A stretch of 64,000 bases of DNA. Origin: Bacteroidales bacterium (GTDB taxonomy: Bacteria; Bacteroidota; Bacteroidia; Bacteroidales; FEN-979). Within the stretch, counting starts at the first letter, position 1. Every line of letters begins with the position of its first letter. The position numbers and the translations under genes are program-made. The DNA lies in contig JALNWE010000007.1 in the NCBI GenBank assembly GCA_023231065.1, forward strand, positions 1 to 64,000, given 5' to 3'. The notes beneath the pieces were generated by a model. That model was not told where the DNA came from. It ran no database searches and saw only the letters and a list, made by a program, of their open reading frames with translations. Positions 26,527-35,316 of this stretch are shown here, one piece after another.

Positions 26527-28938
26527 CTACATCCCGTTCTCAAATTCAAATTTTGTCTCTTTGCCCTTCTTGCCATTGACGCCGAAGTTGAAGATAAACC
26601 CGGCATAAAATACCCGTCCATCGCGTCGGCGGATCGATTCCTGAACAAGGACCGGAGTATCCACGGTGGTTTTCATCGTTTGCGAGTTAAAAAGGTCAGA
26701 GATGGTTGCAACCAATGAGATCTTTTTCTTCCAGAGGTCCTGGCGTAAGCCCAGGTTGACCACCCATGATGGTTCCCGCATTCCCTGGGATGTGAGCGCC
26801 CAACTCCGGTACTGGCCAATAAGCTGAAAAAGGGTAGTCTTGGTAATGCTGATTGAGGCATTCAGTTTGGCATTCCATGCAAAAGCTGATTTATCGGCGG
26901 CATAACCAAGGTTGGATGCATCTATCTGGCTGTAAAATCCAGACGCGCTGAAATTTATATTAGCAATTTTGCCTATTTGCCAGGTGCCACTAAGATCGAT
27001 CCCTGCTGATTGATCGGTAGCAAGATTATCAATGGTAGTAACAAGTACTGTATCATTCAGATTGGATGTGACTATAGTAAATCCATGTACTTTGTAACGA
27101 TAAAAAAGCGTGGGGACCAGGGTGAGGTTTTCCAGACGCAGGGAATAGCCCAACTCCACTGAATGGATATCCTCAGGCTTCAGGTCAGGATTTCCGACAA
27201 AGATATTCCGGGGATCCCGGTATTCGGGGACAGGGTTCATGTCCTCCCCATCGGGGCGGTTTACGCGACGGCTGTAATTCAATTGCCATTCGTTTTTCCC
27301 TGAAGCAAGGCTCATGTGGAGGGTAGGGTAGAGGGCAAAATAGTCGCTGTTCGTGGTTGCGTTGAGCGACCGGAACTCCAGGTTCAGCAATGCCTCTTCT
27401 GCCCGTAAACCAGCCATCACACTAAATTTGCCCCAGGTGAAACTTGCGGTGGCATATAAAGCATGAACGGTTTGATTGGCATAAAACCGGTTTCCCTGGG
27501 TTGTATCGGCAATCCAAAGGCTTTTGTCAGGATCCCAGGAATCCACTTCCTGGTCCTGGTGGGTGAGCTGCATATTTCCTTCGTAACCCGCATCAAGACT
27601 GGAGTTTTCCCACAACGGACGACTGTAATTGACCGAGAGGTTGATATTTTCTTCCTTGTTATTGGCCAGGCTTCGGGTTGTAACATCAGGATATAGTGGA
27701 AACTGATACACATTGGTATAATTATCATCCTCTGATTCAGCATCCCGCTGATATTCAAAATCGACCTTTAAGCTATGCTCTTTTTCTTTATTGAAAACAT
27801 GTTCATAATTGGCCTTCAGCCCGAGACTGGTTTCATCTTCCGTACCCGTGTGATCGCGCCATAATTGTTCGGTCGTCTGAAAAGAAGTATCCTGATAAAG
27901 ATAATTGGTCAGATCACTTCGTTTTACCTTCCGCAGATTAAATGTCCCTGATATCCCGACGAAATCGTTCTTGCTGACGTCCCAATCGATACCCAGCTGG
28001 CCAAGATGAGAAACCGGGAGGGCAAGGCCGTCTGACGTCTGGTTAAGATACACTGAATTTCCGGTGGCTGTATCAATGGTTTGAGAATTAAGATCGCTGC
28101 TGCGCCAACGGTAATCCTGTCGGTAACCATAACTTCCGAACAGGTTAACGTTGCCAGTGTTGAAGTTGAGCTGCAGGTTGGCGTTGAAGCGGCTGTTGCT
28201 CCCGGCATTGGCGCCGAGAATGCTGTTAAAACCTGATTTGCGTTCTTTTTTCAGGATGATGTTGATGATCCCGGCCGTTCCGTCTGGCTTATATTTAGCC
28301 GATGGATTGGTTATCACCTCGATCCTTTCGACCAGCGAGGCAGGCATTTGTTCAAGGTTGGTCGAGGTAGCTAAAACCGAAGGACGGCCATTGATCAGGA
28401 TGGTCACGGCCCCGGAACCCCGAAGACTGATATTCCCATCCATATCTACCGAGATGGAAGGAATGGTCTGGAGGACATCTGAAACCGTTCCGGTTTGCGC
28501 CTGGATGTCGGTCTGGACATTGAAGATCTTCCGGTCGATCTTCGTGATCATCATATTTCGCTGGGCCGTGACCGTCACTTCATTCATGGTCACAGAAGCC
28601 GGGGTTAACGTTAATTCACCCAGATCGGTCCGCGAATTTTTCCGGTCAATGGTAATATGCCCGGATCGTTTTTTCTCATAACCAATAAAGCTGTACTCGG
28701 CAATATAGGTTCCAAAGGGAACATTTTTCATCCGGAACCAACCCAGGCTGTCTGACACCGTCCCCGTAACCATGGAATCGGATTTGGCCGTGCGCAATAC
28801 AATATTGGCATACTCAACGGGACTTCCGGATTGGGCATCCATGACCCTTCCCGAAATTATTCCGGGATATTTATTCTGAGAAAGCAGGGGAAATGAAATC
28901 GTCAAAAAAAGGAAAGCAAGAAAATGAGTTCGGGCCAT
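26527..28938 (-). CDS. TonB-dependent receptor, outer membrane beta-barrel type
   Basis: 803 aa with a signal peptide (MARTHFLAFLFLTISFPLLSQ). A CarboxypepD_reg-like domain (about 25-110; ISGRVMDAQSGSPVEYANI) is followed by the plug (about 130-220; VSDVLQTIPSISVDMDGNI, then LRGSGAVTILINGRPS) and a C-terminal barrel of the OMP_b-brl_3 type rich in aromatic alternating strands. In the family such receptors import ligands or act in surface maintenance with TonB energy; the ligand is unknown. There is no SusD-like gene beside it, so it is not a polysaccharide-utilisation SusC. A TATTTTTG box lies 23 bases before the start. The C-terminus is extended beyond the last strand by a charged tail (GKKGKETKFEFENGM). 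Confidence 0.9.
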   Translation of the reverse strand: MARTHFLAFLFLTISFPLLSQNKYPGIISGRVMDAQSGSPVEYANIVLRTAKSDSMVTGTVSDSLGWFRMKNVPFGTYIAEYSFIGYEKKRSGHITIDRKNSRTDLGELTLTPASVTMNEVTVTAQRNMMITKIDRKIFNVQTDIQAQTGTVSDVLQTIPSISVDMDGNISLRGSGAVTILINGRPSVLATSTNLEQMPASLVERIEVITNPSAKYKPDGTAGIINIILKKERKSGFNSILGANAGSNSRFNANLQLNFNTGNVNLFGSYGYRQDYRWRSSDLNSQTIDTATGNSVYLNQTSDGLALPVSHLGQLGIDWDVSKNDFVGISGTFNLRKVKRSDLTNYLYQDTSFQTTEQLWRDHTGTEDETSLGLKANYEHVFNKEKEHSLKVDFEYQRDAESEDDNYTNVYQFPLYPDVTTRSLANNKEENINLSVNYSRPLWENSSLDAGYEGNMQLTHQDQEVDSWDPDKSLWIADTTQGNRFYANQTVHALYATASFTWGKFSVMAGLRAEEALLNLEFRSLNATTNSDYFALYPTLHMSLASGKNEWQLNYSRRVNRPDGEDMNPVPEYRDPRNIFVGNPDLKPEDIHSVELGYSLRLENLTLVPTLFYRYKVHGFTIVTSNLNDTVLVTTIDNLATDQSAGIDLSGTWQIGKIANINFSASGFYSQIDASNLGYAADKSAFAWNAKLNASISITKTTLFQLIGQYRSWALTSQGMREPSWVVNLGLRQDLWKKKISLVATISDLFNSQTMKTTVDTPVLVQESIRRRDGRVFYAGFIFNFGVNGKKGKETKFEFENGM

Positions 28939-28961
28939 AAGTTTTAGCTAAATCCTGAATG

Positions 28962-28969
28962 CAAAAATA
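28962..28969 (-). promoter_or_regulatory. -7 box of the TonB-dependent receptor gene
   Basis: TATTTTTG on the minus strand, 23 bases before the ATG; exact TAnnTTTG match. Confidence 0.6.
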
Positions 28970-28996
28970 ATCAACAAATCCCTGTATGAAAGCTAT

Positions 28997-30076
28997 TTAA
29001 CCCCGCGTCCTGTCTTGCATTCCATCCCAACCCTGGGCTGTCAGGGGGACGGATTTTCCATCGGGCGTGATCATATATTTGCCATCGGATGGCGCTGTTG
29101 TGTGACCAATGACCGAGATCCCTGAAACATCCTTTATTTTCTCATAATCGGTTTGAGGGATGGTGAAGAGCAACTCATAATCCTCTCCTCCGCTCAGGGC
29201 TGTAACAGTTGGGATGATGTTGTATTCAAGGGCCAGTTCGCGCGTATGTTCATCGATGGGGATTTTCTCCTCAAAGAGTTTACATCCGACATTGGATTGC
29301 TTGCATATATGAAGTATTTCCGAAGCCAGCCCATCGGAAATATCAATCATGGAAGTGGGTTTTATTCCCAGGCCTAATAAGAGATTCCGGATATCGGTAC
29401 GCGCTTCGGGTTTAAGCTGGCGACCGATCTGATAATCATAGCCTGTAAGCTCCGGTTGCATCACGGGGTTGACCTGAAAAACTTTCTTCTCCCGTTCAAG
29501 CACCAATAACCCCATGTATGCTGATCCCAGGTCACCGGTAACACAAAGCAGCTCGCCGGGTTTTGCCCCACCGCGATATATTACTTCTTCGCGGGAAGCT
29601 GTCCCCAGAATTGAAATGGAAATCAGGAGCCCATGGGTACTCGAACTGGTATCGCCACCTACCAGGTCAACCCGATATTTTTCACAGGCCAGAATGATAC
29701 CGGCATAAAGTTCATCCAGGACTTCGGCGGGGAAGCGGCTTGAAACGGCGATGGAAACGGTTATTTGTTTCGGGATACCGTTCATGGCGGCAATGTCGGA
29801 AATATTAACAACAACAGCCTTGTAACCCAGATGTTTAAAGGGGGTATAGGTAAGATCGAAATGGATACCTTCGATCAGCAGATCAGTGGAGAGCAGAATG
29901 ACCCCTTTTCCGGTATCGATCACCGCGGCATCGTCGCCAACACCTTTCAGCGTTTCCGAATGATAGCGCTGTACCGGCCGGGTCAAACGGTCGATCAGCC
30001 CGAATTCTCCCAATTCCGATAAAGGGGTCGTTCCCGGTTTAGTTCCCGAGGGCTTTTTTTCTCTTTTTTCGTACAT
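28997..30076 (-). CDS. thiL: Thiamine-phosphate kinase
   Basis: 359 aa. It is a PurM/AIR-synthase-like ATP-binding protein of the ThiL type, which phosphorylates thiamine monophosphate to the active diphosphate in the last step of the pathway. Motifs seen are GVGDDAAVIDTGKG, STDLLIEGIHFD, the Mg-binding VDLVGGDTSSS, VTGDLGSAYMGL, DISDGLASE and ALSGGEDYELLF. The length agrees with the family, with a short extra N-terminus (MYEKREKKPSGTKPG) typical of Bacteroidota versions. A TACCTTTG box at 30105-30112 lies 28 bases upstream. It is divergent from the ion channel gene. No other thiamine gene is nearby. Confidence 0.94.
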   Translation of the reverse strand: MYEKREKKPSGTKPGTTPLSELGEFGLIDRLTRPVQRYHSETLKGVGDDAAVIDTGKGVILLSTDLLIEGIHFDLTYTPFKHLGYKAVVVNISDIAAMNGIPKQITVSIAVSSRFPAEVLDELYAGIILACEKYRVDLVGGDTSSSTHGLLISISILGTASREEVIYRGGAKPGELLCVTGDLGSAYMGLLVLEREKKVFQVNPVMQPELTGYDYQIGRQLKPEARTDIRNLLLGLGIKPTSMIDISDGLASEILHICKQSNVGCKLFEEKIPIDEHTRELALEYNIIPTVTALSGGEDYELLFTIPQTDYEKIKDVSGISVIGHTTAPSDGKYMITPDGKSVPLTAQGWDGMQDRTRG

Positions 30077-30104
30077 ATCGATGGACTAAAAATCCAAGTG
30101 GCTG

Positions 30105-30112
30105 CAAAGGTA
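30105..30112 (-). promoter_or_regulatory. -7 box of thiL
   Basis: TACCTTTG on the minus strand, 28 bases before the thiL start. Confidence 0.65.
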
Positions 30113-30161
30113 AATGTTTTTCAGCGAAACATTTTTTACCTTTATTCGTTAATTTCGTGGT

Positions 30162-30830
30162 ATGAAAAAACCCTTTCACCTCACCAGGACACACTGGAGT
30201 TCTATTTTAGTGATTTCTGTGATTTTATGCTCATTCGTCACTCCTGTTTTACCGGGCAATGCCTCAAGGACCTTTGATAAAGTGTGCCTTACCCTGATCT
30301 TTCTTTCAGGGGTCATGTCGCTCGACCGGAAAAAATGGTTCGTTTTGGTTTTGTCCCTGTCGGCATTCTTTCTTGAATGGATCTCCGGAATGTTGAACCT
30401 GGTTTATTTATCCGAGATTTCGCGGGCGCTGAACCTGTTTTTTTTCCTGTTGGTGGTGTTTTACATGGTCTGGCAAATGGCTATGGCCAGGATTGTCAGC
30501 CCCAGGGTCATACTTGAATCCATCGCGGGTTATCTCCTTTTAGGCCTGATCTTTTCAACACTTGTTGATGCTATTATGTTGCACGACCCCGCCGCTTATA
30601 ATATAACCTTCCCGAACCAGGGGGCACAACCTGTTAATACGTCATTGAGCGTTCCGTTTTATTACGGATTTATCACCATGGCCACGGTGGGTTATGGGGA
30701 TATCGTCCCCCTGAAACCCTATGCCCGTTCATTGGCTATGATCATCGGCATCAGCGGTCAGTTATATATTGCCATCATCATTGCCATGCTGGTTGGTAAA
30801 TTTGCCGGTAAGCAAATGGATGAAAAATAA
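30162..30830 (+). CDS. Two-TM-pore-type potassium channel family protein
   Basis: 222 aa, an inner-membrane protein with about six hydrophobic segments (for example SILVISVILCSFVTPVL, then WFVLVLSLSAFFLEWI). Near residues 160-175 it has the selectivity-filter sequence TMATVGYGDIVPLKP, the K+-channel TVGYGD hallmark, flanked by a pore helix and a final membrane helix (LAMIIGISGQLYIAIIIAML). The first helices are not an S4 voltage sensor because they lack a run of spaced Arg. It probably conducts K+ passively; gating is unknown. A one-mismatch -7 box (TACCTTTA, 30137-30144) is 17 bases before the ATG and faces the thiL promoter. Confidence 0.87.
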   Translation: MKKPFHLTRTHWSSILVISVILCSFVTPVLPGNASRTFDKVCLTLIFLSGVMSLDRKKWFVLVLSLSAFFLEWISGMLNLVYLSEISRALNLFFFLLVVFYMVWQMAMARIVSPRVILESIAGYLLLGLIFSTLVDAIMLHDPAAYNITFPNQGAQPVNTSLSVPFYYGFITMATVGYGDIVPLKPYARSLAMIIGISGQLYIAIIIAMLVGKFAGKQMDEK

Positions 30831-30878
30831 TCTAAATAAAAATATGTTACTGTACTCAAAATAAACTTTATCCGCGAA

Positions 30879-31424
30879 ATGAATTTTCTTGAATTGGTAA
30901 ACAAACGCAGGAGCGTTCGTTCCTATGACCTTACCCGGCCGGTTGAGCCGGAAAAAGTGGAACGATGTATCGAAGCGGTCCGTCTGGCCCCTTCGGCTTG
31001 CAATGCACAACCCTGGAAACTGGTGGTGGTGAACGATCCGGAACTGAAAAACAAAGTTGCCGAAGCAGCAACAACCAAATGGCTTGGCCAAAACCTTTTT
31101 GTAAAACAAGCCCCTTTGCTGGTCGTCCTGGTGAGAGAAAGCCCCAATATTACCTCCAAACTGGGGACTGTATTAAAAGACAAACCTTATACGATAATTG
31201 ATGTGGGAATTGCCACCGCTCATTTCTGTCTTCAGGCCACCGAAGAAGGACTTGGCACCTGTATTATAGGCTGGTTTAACGAACCGGCTGTAAAAAAGCT
31301 GCTCGGGATCCCTAAAGCCAAAAGAGCTGAATTGATCATCGCTATTGGATATCCCGCGAAGCCCGATGCCCGGAAAAAAATCAGGAAACCGGTGGGGGAA
31401 ATCAGGAGCTTTAATAAGTATTGA
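30879..31424 (+). CDS. Nitroreductase family protein (FMN-dependent)
   Basis: 181 aa. It begins FLELVNKRRSVRSYD, the FMN-phosphate binding start of the nitroreductase fold, followed by RLAPSACNAQPWKLVV (the loop over FMN), TAHFCLQATEEGLGTCIIGWF and LIIAIGYP. These short enzymes reduce nitroaromatics, quinones or flavins with NAD(P)H; the natural substrate is unknown. All expected flavin-contact segments are present, and the length is normal for the short subgroup. It starts 48 bases behind the channel gene. I see no own promoter box, so it may be co-transcribed. It is 160 bases upstream of the suf operon but separated by the suf promoter. Confidence 0.88.
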   Translation: MNFLELVNKRRSVRSYDLTRPVEPEKVERCIEAVRLAPSACNAQPWKLVVVNDPELKNKVAEAATTKWLGQNLFVKQAPLLVVLVRESPNITSKLGTVLKDKPYTIIDVGIATAHFCLQATEEGLGTCIIGWFNEPAVKKLLGIPKAKRAELIIAIGYPAKPDARKKIRKPVGEIRSFNKY

Positions 31425-31484
31425 TCATTTCATATTCAATTATTTTTCTTCTATCTTCATCTTTCCTGAAAAATTAGCGATAAG

Positions 31485-31500
31485 AGGTATTACAATACCT
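31485..31500. promoter_or_regulatory. Perfect 16-bp palindrome upstream of the suf -7 box (candidate operator)
   Basis: AGGTATT-AC-AATACCT is an exact inverted repeat ending 8 bases before the TATCTTTG box, in the region where the -33 element is expected. Such a place fits a repressor or iron/redox-sensing regulator. The regulator is unknown. Confidence 0.5.
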
Positions 31501-31508
31501 AAATTATG

Positions 31509-31516
31509 TATCTTTG
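31509..31516 (+). promoter_or_regulatory. -7 box of the suf operon
   Basis: TATCTTTG, exact TAnnTTTG match, 68 bases before the sufB ATG. Confidence 0.7.
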
Positions 31517-31552
31517 TCTGAAATTTTTTGATGTGTTTGTATTAGTTTCTAA

Positions 31553-31582
31553 AAACAGGTAGTTTTGTGTTAAACAGGTAGT
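31553..31582 (+). repeat. 11-bp direct repeat in the suf leader
   Basis: AAACAGGTAGT occurs at 31553-31563 and again at 31572-31582, two bases before the sufB start codon. The pair sits in the untranslated leader and covers the ribosome-binding area. Confidence 0.45.
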
Positions 31583-31584
31583 CT

Positions 31585-33033
31585 ATGGAACCCGATTCCG
31601 ATAAAATAATCGACCAGGTCACGCGGCAGGATTACAAATACGGGTTTGTTACTGACATTGAAACGGAATTTGCCCCACGCGGACTAACCGAGGATACCAT
31701 CCGTTATATCTCTTCCAGGAAAAATGAACCTGAATTTTTATTGGAATTCAGGCTGAAGGCTTTCCGGCGCTGGCTTACGATGAAGCAACCCACCTGGGCC
31801 CATTTGACAATAGACCCGATTAATTTTCAGGATATTATTTACTACGCGTCCCCCAAAAAGAAAAAAGAGGTAGCAGGGCTGGATCAGGTTGACCCTGAGT
31901 TGCTGGCAACATTCAATAAGCTGGGGATCTCGCTCGAAGAGCAGAAGAAATTGGCGGGTGTAGCTGTGGATGCAGTCATGGATAGCGTTTCGGTAAAAAC
32001 GACTTTTTCGGAAACCCTTTCGAAATACGGGATCATCTTTTGTTCTTTCAGCGAGGCAGTCCTGAAGCATCCCGACCTGGTGAGACAATATATGGGATCG
32101 GTGGTGCCTTATACCGATAATTATTTTGCAGCTTTAAACTCCGCTGTTTTCAGCGACGGATCGTTTTGTTACATCCCAAAGGGGGTTCGCTGCCCGATGG
32201 GGCTCTCCACCTATTTCCGTATCAATGCAGCCAATACCGGGCAGTTTGAACGGACCCTGATCATAGCTGACGAAGGCGCCTATGTCAGTTATATGGAAGG
32301 TTGTACTGCCCCTCAGCGTGACGAGAACCAGCTTCATGCCGCCATCGTTGAAATCATCGCCATGAAAGATGCAGAAGTGAAATATTCGACCGTGCAGAAC
32401 TGGTACCCGGGAAATAAGGAGGGCAGGGGGGGCATTTATAATTTTGTGACCAAAAGAGGGATCTGCAAGGGGAGCAATTCCAAGATCAGCTGGACACAGG
32501 TTGAGACCGGATCGGCAATTACCTGGAAATATCCCGGTTGTATCCTGTTGGGTGATAATTCCGTCGGCGAATTTTATTCGGTCGCTGTGACCAATAACCA
32601 TCAGCAGGCAGATACAGGCAGTAAAATGCAGCACCTTGGTAAAAACACCCACAGTACCATCATCTCCAAAGGTATTTCTGCCGGGAAGAGCAATAATTCG
32701 TACCGCGGTCTGGTCCGTATCTCGAAAAATGCTATTAACTCACGGAATTACAGTCAATGCGATTCGTTGTTGCTTGGATCATCCTGCGGCGCTCATACTT
32801 TTCCCTATATCCAGGTGGAAAACAAATCATCGATCGTGGAACATGAAGCGACAACTTCCAAGATCAGCGAAGACCAGCTTTTTTACTGCCAACAGCGGGG
32901 TATCGATGCCGAAAGCGCCATTGGCCTTATTGTGAATGGGTATGCCAAAGAAGTCCTGAAACAACTACCCTTGGAATTCGCGGTGGAAGCACAAAAATTG
33001 CTGTCGGTCAGCCTGGAGGGAAGCGTGGGATAA
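31585..33033 (+). CDS. sufB: Fe-S cluster assembly scaffold protein SufB
   Basis: 482 aa, normal for SufB. Characteristic segments are [41 protein letters not shown] and the late [20 protein letters not shown]. SufB with SufC and SufD forms the SufBC2D scaffold on which [4Fe-4S] clusters are built from sulfur supplied by SufS-SufE. It is the first gene of a six-gene operon (sufB, C, D, S, E and a DUF59 gene), with 33 bases to sufC. The leader holds a palindrome and a direct repeat that may control it. No sufA-type carrier is present in the operon. Confidence 0.97.
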   Translation: MEPDSDKIIDQVTRQDYKYGFVTDIETEFAPRGLTEDTIRYISSRKNEPEFLLEFRLKAFRRWLTMKQPTWAHLTIDPINFQDIIYYASPKKKKEVAGLDQVDPELLATFNKLGISLEEQKKLAGVAVDAVMDSVSVKTTFSETLSKYGIIFCSFSEAVLKHPDLVRQYMGSVVPYTDNYFAALNSAVFSDGSFCYIPKGVRCPMGLSTYFRINAANTGQFERTLIIADEGAYVSYMEGCTAPQRDENQLHAAIVEIIAMKDAEVKYSTVQNWYPGNKEGRGGIYNFVTKRGICKGSNSKISWTQVETGSAITWKYPGCILLGDNSVGEFYSVAVTNNHQQADTGSKMQHLGKNTHSTIISKGISAGKSNNSYRGLVRISKNAINSRNYSQCDSLLLGSSCGAHTFPYIQVENKSSIVEHEATTSKISEDQLFYCQQRGIDAESAIGLIVNGYAKEVLKQLPLEFAVEAQKLLSVSLEGSVG

Positions 33034-33066
33034 TTATTAATTGTTTGGATTGTTAATCTGTATATC

Positions 33067-33819
33067 ATGTTGCTAAGAATTAAAGACCTGCATGCTTCCA
33101 TTCACGGAAAAGAGATCCTGAAGGGAGTCAATCTGGAGGTAAACAAAGGTGAAGTGCACGCCATCATGGGGCCGAACGGGACAGGGAAAAGCACGCTGGC
33201 TTCGGTGATTGCCGGGAGGGAAGTTTTTGAAGTTACCGCGGGGGAGATCCTTTACCAGGGCAAAAACCTTCAGAAACTGGCCGTGGAAGAACGTGCCCGC
33301 GAAGGGATATTTCTTGGATTTCAATATCCGGTTGAAATACCAGGCGTGAGTATGACCAACTTCATGCGTACTGCCGTGAACGAAATCCGCCAGTACAAAG
33401 GATTGGATGCCTTATCGGGCAGCGATTTCATGAAAATGATGGAGGAGAAGAAGAAGCTGGTCGAGATCACTTCGAACCTTACCAACCGTTCTGTCAACGA
33501 GGGCTTTTCGGGAGGGGAAAAGAAAAAGAACGAGATCTTCCAGATGGCCATGCTGGAACCGACTTTGGCCATTCTGGATGAAACCGATTCTGGACTTGAT
33601 ATCGATGCTTTGCGGATCGTGGCTAACGGAGTGAACAAACTGCGTCGTCCCGACAATGCCTTTGTCGTGATCACCCACTACCAGCGTCTACTTGATTATA
33701 TCGTTCCGGATTTTGTTCATGTCCTTTTTGAAGGAAAAATTGTGAAGTCCGGCGGAAAAGAGTTAGCGCTTGAACTAGAAGACAAAGGTTACGACTGGAT
33801 AAAAAATGAACAATTGTAG
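33067..33819 (+). CDS. sufC: Fe-S cluster assembly ATPase SufC
   Basis: 250 aa ABC-type ATPase without membrane domain. It shows the Walker A GPNGTGKSTL, the Q-loop region GFQYPVEIPGV, the signature FSGGEKKKNEI and Walker B LAILDETDSGLD, with the switch His in VITHYQR. All are as in SufC, which drives conformational change of the SufBC2D complex. It overlaps nothing and is followed by sufD after 8 bases, so the two are tightly linked. Length and composition are ordinary. Confidence 0.97.
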   Translation: MLLRIKDLHASIHGKEILKGVNLEVNKGEVHAIMGPNGTGKSTLASVIAGREVFEVTAGEILYQGKNLQKLAVEERAREGIFLGFQYPVEIPGVSMTNFMRTAVNEIRQYKGLDALSGSDFMKMMEEKKKLVEITSNLTNRSVNEGFSGGEKKKNEIFQMAMLEPTLAILDETDSGLDIDALRIVANGVNKLRRPDNAFVVITHYQRLLDYIVPDFVHVLFEGKIVKSGGKELALELEDKGYDWIKNEQL

Positions 33820-33827
33820 AACCAGGC

Positions 33828-35237
33828 ATGGATCCAATTCTTGAAAATAGCATAACCCTTGAAAGGATGCTTGCATTATATGAAGCAAACCGTCAGGTTT
33901 TATCCGCGGACGACACACCCATCCTTTCCGGGATCCGCGAAAACGCTTTTATATCTCTTGGTAAGCTCAGGTTCCCGGATACAAAGATGGAAGCCTGGCG
34001 GCATACTGATCTGAAGGAGAGTCTCGGACGCGGATATGATTATTATCTTCATCCCACAAAAGAAACAGATATTCAGAAAGTTTTCCGGTGCAATATCCCC
34101 CATCTTGATACCGCGATCATCGGGCAATTGAACGGTTGGTACGTTTCCAAAGATGTACCCCTGATGGAACTTGGCAACGGCATCATCATGGGCAGCCTTG
34201 CGGAGGCTAAAAAGAAATATCCGGCGCTGATCGAAAAATATTATGGTCAGGCAGCCCACGATACGGAAGAGGTTTTTACCGCCCTGAATACGGCTTTTGA
34301 ACAGGATGGGGTCTTTATCTATGTCCCGGCAGGTGTGAAAAGCCCCAAACCGGTACAAATGATCAATGTAATCCAGCATCCTGAAAATATTTTTCTCCAA
34401 TCGCGTAATCTGATCGTTGTTGGGGACGATGCGCAACTTTCGCTGGTCCATTGTGATGATTCCTATAACCATCAGGGCAGTTTTTCGAATATCGTGACCG
34501 AAGTTTTCCTTGGAAGAAATGCTTACCTGGATCATTATAAGCTGCAAAATATCAACAACAACAGTACCCTGATCAGTTCGATATATTTTAAAATTGAATC
34601 GGCCGCCAACCTCGAATCGCATTACCTTTCGCTCAACGGAGGGTTGTTGCGCAACAACATCCGGGCCCTTTTCAACGGGCCTCATGGAAATGCCAACCTT
34701 TACGGGCTTTATCTGATGGACCGCAAACAGCATATCGACAATCATGTGGTTGTAGATCACGCTTCTCCTGAATGCACCAGCAATGAAATTTTTAAAGGGA
34801 TCCTTGACGAAAATGCACGGGGCGTTTTCAACGGTCATGTCCTGGTTCGCCGCAATGCTGCCAAAACAGATGCCCGTCAGACCAATAAGAACATCTTGTT
34901 GACTGATAATGCCAGGATCAATTCGGAACCTTTTCTCGAAATTTATCATGATGATGTGAAATGTTCCCATGGATCCACCACTGGTCAGCTGGATACGGAG
35001 GCGATGTTTTACCTCCGACAACGGGGGATCAGTGAGGAGAGCGCACGGATGTTGCTGATGTTTGCCTTTGCCGATGAAGTAGTGGCAAAAATTGCCATCC
35101 CGCAACTCCGCCAACGGATAGAAGATATGGTCAAGAAACGGTTACAGGGTGAACTCCGGATCTGCGAACAATGTGTACTTCATTGCAGCACACCCGAAAA
35201 ACCGTTGGAATTCCGGGTCGATGTGTCGAAAATTTGA
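33828..35237 (+). CDS. sufD: Fe-S cluster assembly protein SufD
   Basis: 469 aa. The N-terminal helical part (for example MEAWRHTDLKESL) is followed by the right-handed beta-helix shared with SufB, including ESAANLESHYLSLNGG, HGNANLYGLYLMD and the C-terminal KCSHGSTTGQLDTEAMFYLRQ segment. SufD is the partner of SufB in the SufBC2D scaffold and is needed for iron entry in the better studied systems. The stop codon TGA overlaps the first unit of a heptamer array. The gene lies between sufC (8 bases) and sufS (76 bases). Confidence 0.96.
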   Translation: MDPILENSITLERMLALYEANRQVLSADDTPILSGIRENAFISLGKLRFPDTKMEAWRHTDLKESLGRGYDYYLHPTKETDIQKVFRCNIPHLDTAIIGQLNGWYVSKDVPLMELGNGIIMGSLAEAKKKYPALIEKYYGQAAHDTEEVFTALNTAFEQDGVFIYVPAGVKSPKPVQMINVIQHPENIFLQSRNLIVVGDDAQLSLVHCDDSYNHQGSFSNIVTEVFLGRNAYLDHYKLQNINNNSTLISSIYFKIESAANLESHYLSLNGGLLRNNIRALFNGPHGNANLYGLYLMDRKQHIDNHVVVDHASPECTSNEIFKGILDENARGVFNGHVLVRRNAAKTDARQTNKNILLTDNARINSEPFLEIYHDDVKCSHGSTTGQLDTEAMFYLRQRGISEESARMLLMFAFADEVVAKIAIPQLRQRIEDMVKKRLQGELRICEQCVLHCSTPEKPLEFRVDVSKI

Positions 35238-35316
35238 TAGGAGATGGGGGATGGTCAATAGTCAATAGTCAATAGTCAATGGTCAATAGTCAATGGTCAA
35301 TAGTCAATAGTCAATG
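35236..35316 (+). repeat. Composite heptamer array between sufD and sufS
   Basis: Two GATRRRR units (35236-35249) lead into nine GTCAATR units (35254-35316). The first unit overlaps the sufD stop codon, and the last GTCAATG contains the sufS start codon at 35314-35316. Confidence 0.85.

Noticed and set aside
26527..28938. SusC-type polysaccharide utilisation locus
   Set aside because: No SusD-like gene or glycoside hydrolase is next to the TonB-dependent receptor, and its barrel is of a different type.
33900..35114. 404-codon open frame antisense to sufD
   Set aside because: It mirrors the codon structure of the certain gene sufD, has no family-like features and no promoter or start context.
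35254..35316. CRISPR array
   Set aside because: The repeat unit is 7 bases with no spacers and no cas genes are nearby.
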